DNA of 64,000 nucleotides from Candidatus Latescibacterota bacterium (GTDB taxonomy: Bacteria; Latescibacterota; UBA2968; UBA8231), in NCBI GenBank assembly GCA_022819745.1, contig JAJEGS010000034.1:62001-126000 (forward strand), written 5' to 3'. Under the pieces are notes generated by a model that was given only the letters and a program-made list of their open reading frames with translations, was not told where the DNA came from and made no database searches. Each line of letters starts with the position of its first letter. The stretch's first letter is position 1. The position numbers were made by a program, and so were the translations under genes. Shown here in pieces: positions 45,580 through 54,620 of the stretch.

Positions 45580-48500
45580 ATGGATTCAGCCCATTCACTC
45601 GACCACATCGTTCGCCTGACGTCCCAGACGGATCGTTTCAAAGAGGTCGTCGCCCGGCTTGCCAATGGACAGCAACACATCCTGTTCCACGGGCTGCCTA
45701 CGGCCCTAGCCGCGTTTCTCGCCAGCCACATCCGCACAGCCCTCGAACGCCCCGTCCTCATCGTCGCGGCCGACGAGGACCGCGCCGAACAGTGGCGCGA
45801 CGACCTCCAAATCATCGCCGGCGAGCAGATCGTCCACTACTTCCCCGCTTGGGACGTTGGAATCTACGACCGGCAGTCCCCGGACCCCGAGATTATCAGC
45901 TTGCGCGTGGCCACTGCCGCTCGGCTCATGCGCGGCGAACCAGCCATCGTCGTCGCCCCGGCCTCAGCCCTGCTCGATCCGCTAATCCCGCCTCATGCCC
46001 TCGAATTGGGCACGGAGATTCTCAAGGTAGGAGAGGAACGCGACCTCGACGCGCTCTGCTCGCACTGGGTCGCCTGCGGCTTCGATCGCGTGGCATCTAT
46101 CGACGGCATCGGACAGTTCAGCCTGCGCGGCGGCATCCTCGACATATACCCTTTCGGCGTTGAGCATCCCTACCGCTGCGAGTTTTTCGGCGATGAGATC
46201 GAATCCATCCGCCACTTCGACGTCAGCACCCAGCGCTCACTGAGCACCTGCGAAGAGGCTTGGGTGCTACCGGCGCGCGAAGTGCTGCTCGATTCTCCCT
46301 TTTACGAAGATTACCTCCAGCGGATTGAAGCCGCTAGCGCGGCAGAAGCCCTCGCTCCGCTGAAAGACCAGCTAGAGTTAGGCGAATCGCTCGACGGCAT
46401 TGAGTGCTACACCGCCCTGCTCTACGGCCGCGATGACGGGTTGTTCGAGTACCTCAAAGAGCCAGTGCTCCTTTTGGAGGAGCGCGAGGAAATCGCCGCA
46501 GCCCTCGACAAGGCCCTAGCCAAGCCGCGCCAAGAATACGAGCGGTCGCGGCACAAAGAATCGCTGCTGCCCCCGTCGGCACTCCTGCGCGACGGGGACT
46601 GGCTCCTCGCGCAGCTAGAAAACCGCACCCGGCTCGAACCAGCGCCTTTGGGCCAGCTCGACAAGGCCGTCCGCTTTGAGGCCACAGAGCCGCGCGTCTT
46701 TGCCGGCGAGCGCACCCTCCTCCAGCAGGAAATCGACCGGCTTGCCACCGAGTCCTACGCCATCCACATCCGCTGCGAGACCAAGGGGCAAGCCAGCCGC
46801 TTACAGGAAATTTTTGCCGACTGCCCCGAGATCCACTTTGGGCTTGGCTCGCTGCACCAAGGCTTCACCTTTCCGCAAGCCCAGCTAGCCCTGCTCAACG
46901 ACCACGAGATCTTCAGCCGCCAGAAGCGCCGCTACCGCTACCGCCGATTCCGCACAGCCAAATCCATCTCCAACTACGGAGCCTTGCAGCGCGGCGATTT
47001 CGTCGTCCACATCGACCACGGCATTGGCCGCTACTCGGGCATCCGCCGCCTGCGGATCGGCGGACGCGAGCACGATTGCCTCGTCGTGACCTATCAGGAC
47101 CAAGACCGCGTCTTCGTCCCCGTCGAACAACTCGACCGTCTGCGCAAGTATTCCAGCGCCGAAGGCGAGGTCCCCCTGCTCAGCAAGCTGGGCAGTGCCG
47201 CTTGGGAAAAACTCAAGGAGCGCACGCGCGAAGAGATCTTCAAAATGGCCAGCGAGCTGGTACACCTCTACGCCGAGCGCAAGGCCCGGCCCGGCTTTGT
47301 GTTCTCTGCCGATGGTCCTCTCCACCGCGAGCTAGAGGCAGCTTTTCCCTTCCAAGAAACGCCCGACCAGTTGCGCACCATGGAAGAAGTCAAAAAGGAC
47401 ATGGAAGCGCCGCATCCCATGGATCGCCTAGTCTGCGGCGACGTGGGCTACGGCAAAACCGAAGTCGCCGTGCGCGCTGCCTTCAAGGCCATCTGCGACC
47501 ACAAGCAGACCGCCGTGCTGGTGCCCACCACCATTCTCGCCGAGCAGCACTACCAGACCTTCTCCGAACGCATGGAGCACACCCCAGCGCGCGTCGAGGT
47601 GCTCAGCCGCTTCCGCTCCCCCAAGGAACAGCAGCAGATCCTCCAAGACCTCAAAAACGGCCGCATCGATGTACTCATCGGCACCCATCGCATCCTCTCC
47701 AAGGACATCCGCTTCCGCGACTTAGGGCTTTTGATCGTCGATGAGGAGCAGCGCTTTGGGGTCCGCCACAAGGAGCGGCTCAAGCAGCTAAAGCGGCTCG
47801 TCGATGTGCTGACCCTGACGGCGACCCCGATTCCGCGCACCCTGCACATGTCGATGATGGGCGCTCGGGACATGTCGGTGATCAACACCCCGCCGCAGGA
47901 TCGCTTGCCCATCCACACCGAGATTCTAGCTTTTGACGAGAGCCGCATTGCCGAGGCCATCCACCGCGAGGTCGAGCGCGGCGGCCAGGTTTACGTCGTC
48001 CACAACCGAGTGCAGTCGATTCAGCGGCTTGGGGAATACCTACAAGACCTCCTGCCGCAAGTGCGCTTCGGCGTCGCCCACGGGCAGATGCCCCCCAGAC
48101 AGCTAGAAAAAGTCATGGTCGATTTCTTGGAACGAAAGTACGACTGTTTAGTCTGCACTATGATCATTGAATCGGGTATCGACATCCCTTCGGTCAACAC
48201 CATCATCGTCAACCGCGCCGACGCGCTGGGCCTGAGCCAGCTCTACCAAATCAGAGGCCGGGTCGGCCGCTCCAATGAGCGCGCCTACGCCTATCTGCTG
48301 GTACCCAAGGGCAAAAGGCTGACCAAGAAGAGCCGCATGCGCCTGCGCGCCATTGAGGAATTCGCCGATTTAGGTTCTGGGTTTAACATCGCCATGCGCG
48401 ATCTAGAGATTCGCGGTGCTGGCAACCTAGTCGGGGCGCAGCAACACGGATTTATCGCCGCGGTCGGCTTCGACCTCTACTGCCGCTTGCTCGACGAGGC

Positions 48501-48978
48501 CATGCGCGAGATCAAGGGCGAGTACTCGCCCGACAACCCCGAACCGGAAATAAAAATTGCGGTCTCGGCTTATATTCCAGATGAGTACCTGCACGACCCA
48601 GACCAAAAGATGGAGTTCTACCAGCGCTTAGCTGACGCTGGCCGCATTGTCGAACTTTTGGATATCCGCGAAGAGATGCAGGATCGCTTTGGGCGCCTGC
48701 CCCAGCCAGCGCGCTCGCTAATGCACATCATGGAAATCAAGATCATGGCCCGCCAGCTCGGCCTCGAAAGCGTTCAGTTGGAGCAGAGTCGCTTGCGCCT
48801 GGCCTTTCCGCCAGACAGGCCAGTCTCACCAGCCGACATCCAGAAGATGGTGGAGCAATGTTCCGCCCAGCTAGACTTCGACTTGGGCGAGCAGCTCAAG
48901 ATCGAGGTTCGGGTGCTGGGCCGCGACGAGATAGAGCGCTTGGAAAAGGCGCGCAATACCCTGGAGGAAATCCTCTGA
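45580..48978 (+). CDS. mfd: Transcription-repair coupling factor Mfd
   Basis: A 1132-residue Mfd ATPase, displacing stalled RNA polymerase and recruiting UvrA at DNA lesions. The N-terminal UvrB-like module, RNA polymerase-interacting domain (DFVVHIDHGIGRY) and SF2 translocase motifs are present: VCGDVGYGKTEVAVRA (Walker A), IVDEEQRFGV (DEEQ), LTLTATPIPRTL and GRVGRSNERAYAYL. Length is normal. A CTG-started lipoprotein gene overlaps its stop codon. Confidence 0.96.
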   Translation: MDSAHSLDHIVRLTSQTDRFKEVVARLANGQQHILFHGLPTALAAFLASHIRTALERPVLIVAADEDRAEQWRDDLQIIAGEQIVHYFPAWDVGIYDRQSPDPEIISLRVATAARLMRGEPAIVVAPASALLDPLIPPHALELGTEILKVGEERDLDALCSHWVACGFDRVASIDGIGQFSLRGGILDIYPFGVEHPYRCEFFGDEIESIRHFDVSTQRSLSTCEEAWVLPAREVLLDSPFYEDYLQRIEAASAAEALAPLKDQLELGESLDGIECYTALLYGRDDGLFEYLKEPVLLLEEREEIAAALDKALAKPRQEYERSRHKESLLPPSALLRDGDWLLAQLENRTRLEPAPLGQLDKAVRFEATEPRVFAGERTLLQQEIDRLATESYAIHIRCETKGQASRLQEIFADCPEIHFGLGSLHQGFTFPQAQLALLNDHEIFSRQKRRYRYRRFRTAKSISNYGALQRGDFVVHIDHGIGRYSGIRRLRIGGREHDCLVVTYQDQDRVFVPVEQLDRLRKYSSAEGEVPLLSKLGSAAWEKLKERTREEIFKMASELVHLYAERKARPGFVFSADGPLHRELEAAFPFQETPDQLRTMEEVKKDMEAPHPMDRLVCGDVGYGKTEVAVRAAFKAICDHKQTAVLVPTTILAEQHYQTFSERMEHTPARVEVLSRFRSPKEQQQILQDLKNGRIDVLIGTHRILSKDIRFRDLGLLIVDEEQRFGVRHKERLKQLKRLVDVLTLTATPIPRTLHMSMMGARDMSVINTPPQDRLPIHTEILAFDESRIAEAIHREVERGGQVYVVHNRVQSIQRLGEYLQDLLPQVRFGVAHGQMPPRQLEKVMVDFLERKYDCLVCTMIIESGIDIPSVNTIIVNRADALGLSQLYQIRGRVGRSNERAYAYLLVPKGKRLTKKSRMRLRAIEEFADLGSGFNIAMRDLEIRGAGNLVGAQQHGFIAAVGFDLYCRLLDEAMREIKGEYSPDNPEPEIKIAVSAYIPDEYLHDPDQKMEFYQRLADAGRIVELLDIREEMQDRFGRLPQPARSLMHIMEIKIMARQLGLESVQLEQSRLRLAFPPDRPVSPADIQKMVEQCSAQLDFDLGEQLKIEVRVLGRDEIERLEKARNTLEEIL

Positions 48979-49796
48979 ACGCACTGCTTGCCATCGCGCT
49001 CGCAATCGGCGCACTGCCGGGGTGCGAATCGTCGCGCAGCCGCGACATCGTCGCCCACGTCGGAGATGCCGAACTCACCGAGAGCGAGATTGCCAGTCAA
49101 CTCGCGCCCGACCTCGACGCCGAGCTCGCCGAAGAAGAGCGGGCGCAACTAATCGAGGACTGGGTGCGCCAAGAACTGCTCTATCAGGAAGCGCTCGACC
49201 GCGGGCTTCACCAACAAGCGCGGCTCAAAACGCTCATAGCCCAGATGCGGCGAGACCTGCTGGTGGCGGCCCTGCTCGACTCCGAGTTCCAAGACCAAGA
49301 ACTCGTCTTCAGCGAGGCTGCAATCCGTCGCTACTACGACGAGCATCAAGCCGATTTTCGCCGACAGCACCCCGAGATTAGGGCGCGGCACATTCTCTTG
49401 ACTAGCCAGCGCGAGGCCAGCGCCCGGCGTCAAACTCTGCTGCAGCGCGGCGAGAGTTTTGCCGAGGTGGCTCGCAAGTACTCGCACGATGCCGCCACCC
49501 GCAACGAAGGAGGCGAGGTGGGCTATTTCTCCGAAGTAGAAAATCCCATCCTGTGGGACGCGTGCCAAGGACTACCGCTCAAGATCATTTCCGAGCCAGT
49601 GCCGACCGAGTACGGCTATCACCTCATTCAGGTCCTAGAGCACTGCGAGGCTGGCACGGTCCGCGACCTAACACAGGTTCGTTCCCAGATTGTCGAGGCG
49701 CTGGTGCGCGAGCATCACCAATCTCAGCTCGACCAACTCGTCGCCAAACTCAAGAAATCCACAGATTGGGCTATCGCAGCCCCCACCAAGCCCTGA
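48975..49796 (+). CDS. PpiC-type peptidyl-prolyl isomerase lipoprotein (CTG start)
   Basis: A 273-residue PrsA-like lipoprotein with one rotamase (parvulin) domain. The likely start is a CTG at 48975 overlapping the mfd stop (CTGA), because GGAGGA sits 6 nt upstream (48963-48968) and the deduced N-terminus NALLAIALAIGALPGC is a good lipoprotein signal. The PpiC region runs from RARHILLTSQREAS through GGEVGYFSEVENP. It probably folds outer-membrane or secreted proteins. It lies 2 nt before the SurA-like gene start, forming a chaperone pair. Confidence 0.85.
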   Translation: MNALLAIALAIGALPGCESSRSRDIVAHVGDAELTESEIASQLAPDLDAELAEEERAQLIEDWVRQELLYQEALDRGLHQQARLKTLIAQMRRDLLVAALLDSEFQDQELVFSEAAIRRYYDEHQADFRRQHPEIRARHILLTSQREASARRQTLLQRGESFAEVARKYSHDAATRNEGGEVGYFSEVENPILWDACQGLPLKIISEPVPTEYGYHLIQVLEHCEAGTVRDLTQVRSQIVEALVREHHQSQLDQLVAKLKKSTDWAIAAPTKP

Positions 49797-49798
49797 TT

Positions 49799-51136
49799 AT
49801 GCTACTGCATTCGCCAACTCGCCTGTTGTTTGCGCTCTGCCTCGCGCTGTGTATCGCGCCGCGAGCAGGGGCCTTGCCCGAACTCATCGACCGCATCGTC
49901 GCCACCGTTGACAATCATACGATCCTTTGGTCCGAACTCAACTACCGATTGCGCTTTGAGGCCGAGCAGCGCGGAATCTCGGTCTTTATCGAATCCGAGC
50001 AAATCAAGGCGCTCCGCCGCGAGATCCTCGACGCCATGATCGACGAGCAAGTACTGGTTCTCAAGGCCCAACAGGACAGCATTCAGATCGACCCCTCAGA
50101 AGTTGAGGAAATGCTCGGCCAGCAGTTCCAGCTGGCCAAGAGCAGCATGGACGACGGAGAATTCGCGCAGATGCTAGAGCGCGTGGGCTTGAGCGAGCGC
50201 CAGCTCAAGGCCCGCTACCGCAAGGAAATCCGCCATCGCCTGCTTTCGCGCCAGCTACGCGCCTTTGTCTCGTACCGGGTACACGTCAGCCACCGCGACG
50301 TAGAAGAATTCCTCGTCGCCCACCAAGACACCTTGCCTTCCCAAATCTCGCTCAGCCACATTCTGATCCAGGTCCTGCCCAGCGATGAAGTGCTACAAGA
50401 AAAGCGGGCGCGAGTCGAAGAGATTCAGGCTCTGCTGGACGCTGGCGGCGATTTCGCTACCATAGCCCGCACCCACTCTGAAGATCCCGGCAGCGCCTCG
50501 CTCGGCGGCGACTTGGGCTGTTTCTCGCCTAGGACTTTGGTGCCCGAGTTCGAAGAAGCGGCCTTTGCCCTCAAACCGGGCCAGACCAGCGAGCCGGTTT
50601 TGAGTCCCTATGGCTACCACTTGATACAGGTGCGCGAAAAGCGCGAAGACTCCATCTGCGCCAGCCACATTCTCGTCTTGGCCCAAACCTCGGAAAGCGA
50701 CCAAGAGCGGGCGCGGGAAACCCTAGAGGATTTGCGCCACCGCGCCCAGAACGGCGAGGAGTTTTCCCAACTCGCCCGCCAGTATTCGGCCAACCCGCAG
50801 ACGGCCATGCAGGGCGGTTTCTGGGGCACCTTCCCTAAAAACCAGATCCCCGAATTCCTCCAGCCTTACCTCCGCAATCTCAAGCTGGGCGAGGTCAGCG
50901 AACCCTTCTTTTTTGACGATGGCGGTCTCATCGTCAAAATTGACGACGATCAAGCCATAATCGAGGGCCTGATCCGCGAAAGCCGCACCGCCCAAGCCGT
51001 GCGCCAATTAATCGACGAATACCGGCAGCAAATCCACATCGAGGTTCGGCTCGACGAGGAAAACTTGCGCCGACCAGTACAGAATGCGACTGGATATCTT
51101 TCTGAAGAACACGGGGCTGATCAAGCAGCGCAGTGA
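49799..51136 (+). CDS. SurA-like periplasmic peptidyl-prolyl isomerase
   Basis: A 445-residue exported chaperone with signal peptide (LALCIAPRAGA). The N-terminal SurA core begins LIDRIVATVDNHTILWSEL, followed by two parvulin domains with LSHILIQVLP and ASHILVLAQT starts and the GGDLGCFSPRTLVPEFE and GGFWGTFPKNQIPEF segments. The layout is that of SurA for outer-membrane protein biogenesis. Start at the ATG at 49799. Its end overlaps the S4 gene by 53 nt. Confidence 0.9.
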   Translation: MLLHSPTRLLFALCLALCIAPRAGALPELIDRIVATVDNHTILWSELNYRLRFEAEQRGISVFIESEQIKALRREILDAMIDEQVLVLKAQQDSIQIDPSEVEEMLGQQFQLAKSSMDDGEFAQMLERVGLSERQLKARYRKEIRHRLLSRQLRAFVSYRVHVSHRDVEEFLVAHQDTLPSQISLSHILIQVLPSDEVLQEKRARVEEIQALLDAGGDFATIARTHSEDPGSASLGGDLGCFSPRTLVPEFEEAAFALKPGQTSEPVLSPYGYHLIQVREKREDSICASHILVLAQTSESDQERARETLEDLRHRAQNGEEFSQLARQYSANPQTAMQGGFWGTFPKNQIPEFLQPYLRNLKLGEVSEPFFFDDGGLIVKIDDDQAIIEGLIRESRTAQAVRQLIDEYRQQIHIEVRLDEENLRRPVQNATGYLSEEHGADQAAQ

Positions 51137-51365
51137 AGCCAAGCGGGCCTGTGACGCCGGGCGAGTCCAGATCGGCGGCCAGCAGGCCAAGGCTTCGCAC
51201 GCCGTGGTCGTGGGGGAGCAGATACACATTGCGACCCCCTCTCGCCTGCTCGACATCGAGGTGCTCGGCATCCCAGAGCGCCCGCCCTCCCGCCGGGACC
51301 GCCGGCGCTTTTATCGGATCCTCCGCGAGGAGTATCTCGACCCCTACGAAGACTTGAGCTTTTAG
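51084..51365 (+). CDS. S4-domain RNA-binding protein (HslR/RqcP-like)
   Basis: A 93-residue protein made mainly of an S4 domain: MRLDIFLKNTGLIKQRSEAKRACDAGRVQIGGQQAKASHAVVVGEQI. This resembles Hsp15 (HslR) and RqcP, which bind stalled 50S-peptidyl-tRNA. The short C-terminal tail is Arg/Asp/Tyr-rich. It overlaps the end of the SurA-like gene by 53 nt in another frame. Confidence 0.87.
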   Translation: MRLDIFLKNTGLIKQRSEAKRACDAGRVQIGGQQAKASHAVVVGEQIHIATPSRLLDIEVLGIPERPPSRRDRRRFYRILREEYLDPYEDLSF

Positions 51366-51375
51366 GATGTGAACT

Positions 51376-52134
51376 GTGGGTAGCGCCGCGCAGTCGCCCT
51401 ATCAAGGGCTAGCCCCCATTTACGACTATGTAATGGCTCACGTCGGTTACGGCGAATGGGCCGCTTATATCCACGCGCTCTTTGCCCGCTTTGCCCCCGA
51501 CACCACTCGCGTCGTGGACTTGGCCTGCGGCACTGGCAACGTGTCTTTTGCACTCCACCACCTCGGCTATGAGGTAACGGGCGTGGACCGCTCCGAGGCC
51601 ATGCTGCAGGTCGCGCGCGAAAAGGCCGCTGGCACCGGCGTCGAATTCGTCCAGCAAGACCTGCGCCAGCTAGGGGCCCTAGGGCCTTTTGACGCGGCCA
51701 CTTGCCTGTACGACAGCATCAACTATCTGCTCGCACCAGCCGACATCGACGCGGCCCTGCGCGGCGCACAGGGCATTGTGCAGCCGGGTGGGCTTTTTGT
51801 CTTCGACATCTGCACCGAGCGCAATTCGCTACGCTATTTCCGCAACATGCGCGACAGCGGACAGGGGCCGGGCTTTTCCTACGAGCGGCACAGCACCTAC
51901 GATCCAGACCGGCGGCTACAGCGCAATCACTTTCGCATCCGCCGCGACAAGAGCGATGTCGCATTCGAGGAAACCCATGTCCAGCGCATCTATCCGGTCG
52001 CCGCCGTCGCCGACCACGTCGAAGCGAGTGCTTGGGAGTTGCTCGCGCTCTTCGACGGTTTCACATTTGACGAGGGGACTGAGGAATCCGACCGCGTTCA
52101 TTTCGTCCTCCGCGCTCCGCCAGCGGAGAAATAA
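51376..52134 (+). CDS. SAM-dependent methyltransferase
   Basis: A 252-residue class I methyltransferase with GTG start. The SAM-binding motif I is VVDLACGTGNVSFAL, motif II region EVTGVDRSEAMLQVAREKA, and motif III-like DLRQLGALGPFDAATCLYDSINYL. The rest resembles methyltransferase-domain (MT25) proteins. Substrate unknown. Eleven nt after the S4 gene and 3 nt before nrnA, so likely co-transcribed. Confidence 0.85.
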   Translation: MGSAAQSPYQGLAPIYDYVMAHVGYGEWAAYIHALFARFAPDTTRVVDLACGTGNVSFALHHLGYEVTGVDRSEAMLQVAREKAAGTGVEFVQQDLRQLGALGPFDAATCLYDSINYLLAPADIDAALRGAQGIVQPGGLFVFDICTERNSLRYFRNMRDSGQGPGFSYERHSTYDPDRRLQRNHFRIRRDKSDVAFEETHVQRIYPVAAVADHVEASAWELLALFDGFTFDEGTEESDRVHFVLRAPPAEK

Positions 52135-52136
52135 CT

Positions 52137-53087
52137 TTGGACCTGCAGCTAACAGCAACGCGCGCATTCATTGAGGAAGCAGATGACTTCCTGCTTACTA
52201 CCCATGTCAACAGCGACGCCGACGGTATCGGTGCCTGCATGGCTTGGGCCCACTTGCTGAGGGGCCTCGGCAAGCGCGCTGACATCGGCCTGCCCGAGCC
52301 ACCGGCTAGCCAGTGCTCCTTTCTCGCTGGCTGGGACGGCGTGCGCCACTTCGCCGACCTCGACTTGGCCCGCTATCGCTGCGCCATTGTCTCCGACTGC
52401 TCCTCCCTCGATCGCATCGGCCCAGTGCGCCCAGGTCTCAGCCCCGATATTCGTCTCCTCAACATCGATCACCACCAAGACAATGAGTGCTTCGGCGCAG
52501 TGAATATCATGGAGGAAGTCAGCTCTACCTGCGAGCTTCTCTACCATCTGGCCAGCGGCCTCGGCTATGAGATCGATAGCGTCGCCGCCGACCAGCTCTA
52601 TGCGGGGATTCTATTCGATACCGGCGGCTTTCGCTTCTCGCTAACCACGGACACCACCTTTGAAGTGGCGGCCGATTTAGTGCGGCGCGGCGCACGTCTC
52701 GACGCCATCGCTCAGGACGTCTTCGGCAACAAGAGCTTCGGCTCGGTCAAACAGCGCGGCCAAGCCATTGAGAGCTTGGTGCTGCGCCTCGGGGGCCGAG
52801 TAGCAGTGCTCCATCTCGACCGCGAGGCCATGAGCGCGGGCGAGCCGGACGAGGTCGTCAACTACGGCCTGATGATTAAGGGAGTCGAAGTGGCCGTGCT
52901 GCTCAAGGAACGCGCTCCCGGATGCTACCGCGTCAGCCTGCGCTCCCGCGACAAGGTCGATGTCAGTCAAGTCGCCGGCACTTTTGGCGGCGGCGGACAC
53001 GCCCGCGCCGCCGGACTGGAGCTGACGGGTGCATCCGAAGATATTGTTGAGGATATATTGACTGAGATCAGCCGCTATTTGAAATAG
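52137..53087 (+). CDS. DHH-family phosphoesterase (NrnA-like oligoribonuclease/pAp phosphatase)
   Basis: A 316-residue DHH/DHHA1 protein beginning at a TTG. Motifs: HVNSDADGIGA (an altered form of HxxPDxDxxGS), SDCSS, IDHHQDN (the DHH core), and the C-terminal FGGGGHARAAG for substrate binding. This is the NrnA arrangement, degrading 2-5 nt RNAs and pAp in the cytoplasm. Length is normal. The gene ends before an AT-rich intergenic region. Confidence 0.88.
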   Translation: MDLQLTATRAFIEEADDFLLTTHVNSDADGIGACMAWAHLLRGLGKRADIGLPEPPASQCSFLAGWDGVRHFADLDLARYRCAIVSDCSSLDRIGPVRPGLSPDIRLLNIDHHQDNECFGAVNIMEEVSSTCELLYHLASGLGYEIDSVAADQLYAGILFDTGGFRFSLTTDTTFEVAADLVRRGARLDAIAQDVFGNKSFGSVKQRGQAIESLVLRLGGRVAVLHLDREAMSAGEPDEVVNYGLMIKGVEVAVLLKERAPGCYRVSLRSRDKVDVSQVAGTFGGGGHARAAGLELTGASEDIVEDILTEISRYLK

Positions 53088-53099
53088 TAATAATTATTC

Positions 53100-53127
53100 T
53101 TGATTATAAATTTTTATTTATTACATT
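53100..53127 (+). promoter_or_regulatory. Putative promoter of the OTCase-like gene
   Basis: TTGATT (53100-53105) and TACATT (53122-53127) are 16 nt apart in a strongly AT-rich gap (53088-53150). The OTCase-like start is at 53170 with AGAAAGG 7 nt upstream. Confidence 0.35.
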
Positions 53128-53169
53128 ACTTTATTTTTCCACAGAAAGAAGGGTAAGAAAGGCATTCCA

Positions 53170-54087
53170 TTGCATTTAATTACCTTAAAAGACTGGTCCT
53201 CAGCCGACGTGCAGCAAGCTGTCGAACTCGGCCTAGCCGTCAAGGCCACCCCGCAGCACTACGCCGACGCCCTCTCTGGGCGCACGGTGGTTTTGCTCTT
53301 CCAGAAGACTTCGACCCGCACCCGCTGCGCAGGCGAAATCGGCACTGCCCAGCTAGGCGGCCACGCCCTCTACCTGAACTGGCAAGACACCAACTTCGGC
53401 CTAGCCGACTTAGGCGACGAATTCCGCGTGCTCTCCGGCTACTCCGACTTCATCGTCGCCCGCCTGCTCGAACACGCCGATGTGCGCCGCGCAGGTGCCG
53501 CCGCGCAGGTGCCGCTGGTAAACGGTTGCTGCAACCGCTATCACCCCTTGCAGGCATTGGCCGACTTGATGACCCTACAGGAGGCTTTTGGGCGGCTCGA
53601 AGGGGTGCGACTGACATACGTCGGGGTGCTCAACAACGTCGCCAACTCGCTCATTGCCGCCGGGGCCAAAGTGGGCATGCACGTCACATGCGTCTGCCCC
53701 GAAGTCAACGCCGCCGCACGCGATGACGAACTCTACGCCGAAGCCAAGCGCTTGGGACTCTACGAACACACTGAGGAACTGCATCCGGCGCTGGCAAAGT
53801 CTGACGCCGTGTACACCGACACTTGGATCGACATGGAATTTTTCACCGATCCCAAGTTCGCCCGCGAAAAAGAGCGTCGGATCCAGACCTTTCAGCCCTA
53901 TCAGCTCAACCGCGAATTGCTCGCCGGTCTAGACCTGAAAATCCTGCACTGCCTCCCCGCCCATCACGGCTATGAGATCGAAGGCGCACTCTTGCACGAC
54001 GAGCGCTCGCTGATCTTCACCCAAGCCAAAAACCGCCTGCACAGCCAGAAGGCCGTGCTGCTCAAGCTGGCGAATGCCCTAGAATGA
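53170..54087 (+). CDS. Ornithine carbamoyltransferase-like protein
   Basis: A 305-residue transcarbamylase. Carbamoyl-phosphate motif FQKTSTRTR, HPLQALADLMT and the C-terminal HCLPAHHGYEI with the catalytic Cys are intact. The amino-acid-side loop reads TDTWIDMEFF where ornithine carbamoyltransferases usually have D-x-W-x-SMG. The change suggests a different acceptor or a distinct OTCase subgroup. No other arginine biosynthesis genes are near; it is alone before moaC. TTG start, no suggestion of truncation. Confidence 0.8.
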   Translation: MHLITLKDWSSADVQQAVELGLAVKATPQHYADALSGRTVVLLFQKTSTRTRCAGEIGTAQLGGHALYLNWQDTNFGLADLGDEFRVLSGYSDFIVARLLEHADVRRAGAAAQVPLVNGCCNRYHPLQALADLMTLQEAFGRLEGVRLTYVGVLNNVANSLIAAGAKVGMHVTCVCPEVNAAARDDELYAEAKRLGLYEHTEELHPALAKSDAVYTDTWIDMEFFTDPKFAREKERRIQTFQPYQLNRELLAGLDLKILHCLPAHHGYEIEGALLHDERSLIFTQAKNRLHSQKAVLLKLANALE

Positions 54088-54140
54088 GATTTATCCCGGT
54101 AGCGAGGATCCGCGCTGATCCCAGTGAAGATTTTCTAAAC

Positions 54141-54620
54141 CTACCCCTCTTCCCGCACCCACGTCCCGCTCTGCCCCCCCCGCTTCTCCATCAGCCGCAA
54201 CTCGGAAATCACCATTCCGCGATCGACGCCCTTGCACATGTCGTAAATGGTCAAAAGCGCCGTGCTTGCCGCCACCAAGGCCTCCATTTCCACGCCCGTG
54301 CGGTCGTCAATTTTGGCCTCGGCCTCGACCTCGACCCGATCCTCGCCGACGTGCAAATCCACGCTGACCGCCGTGAGGTTGAGCGGGTGGCACAAGGGGA
54401 TTAGCTCTCCCGTGCGCTTGGCGGCCATGATCCCGGCCAGTCGCGCCGCTTCCAAGACGTTTCCCTTGGCGACTTTATTCTCGGCGATTAGCTGCGCCGT
54501 CGCGGGGGCCATGCGGATCTCGCCACGCACCCGCGCCAGCCGCGCGGTCGGCTCCTTGCCGCCTATATCGACCATCTTGAGGCGGCCCTGCTCGTCGAGG
54601 TGAGTCAGCGCGTCGGCCAC
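54141..54620 (-). CDS. moaC: Cyclic pyranopterin monophosphate synthase MoaC
   Basis: A 159-residue MoaC, converting the MoaA product to cPMP in molybdopterin synthesis. The start GTG at 54620 overlaps the icd stop (TAGTG) and gives the canonical N-terminus DALTHLDEQGRLKMVDIGGKE. Other motifs: GNVLEAARLAGIMAAKRTGELIPLCHPL, EVEAEAKIDDRTGVEMEALVA and YDMCKGVDRGM. Length is typical. Coupling to icd is unusual; other moa genes are not visible here. Confidence 0.93.
   Translation of the reverse strand: MADALTHLDEQGRLKMVDIGGKEPTARLARVRGEIRMAPATAQLIAENKVAKGNVLEAARLAGIMAAKRTGELIPLCHPLNLTAVSVDLHVGEDRVEVEAEAKIDDRTGVEMEALVAASTALLTIYDMCKGVDRGMVISELRLMEKRGGQSGTWVREEG

Noticed and set aside
49553..49798. 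Extended N-terminus of the SurA-like gene
   Set aside because: It is out-of-frame translation of the PpiC gene; the signal peptide begins only at the ATG at 49799.
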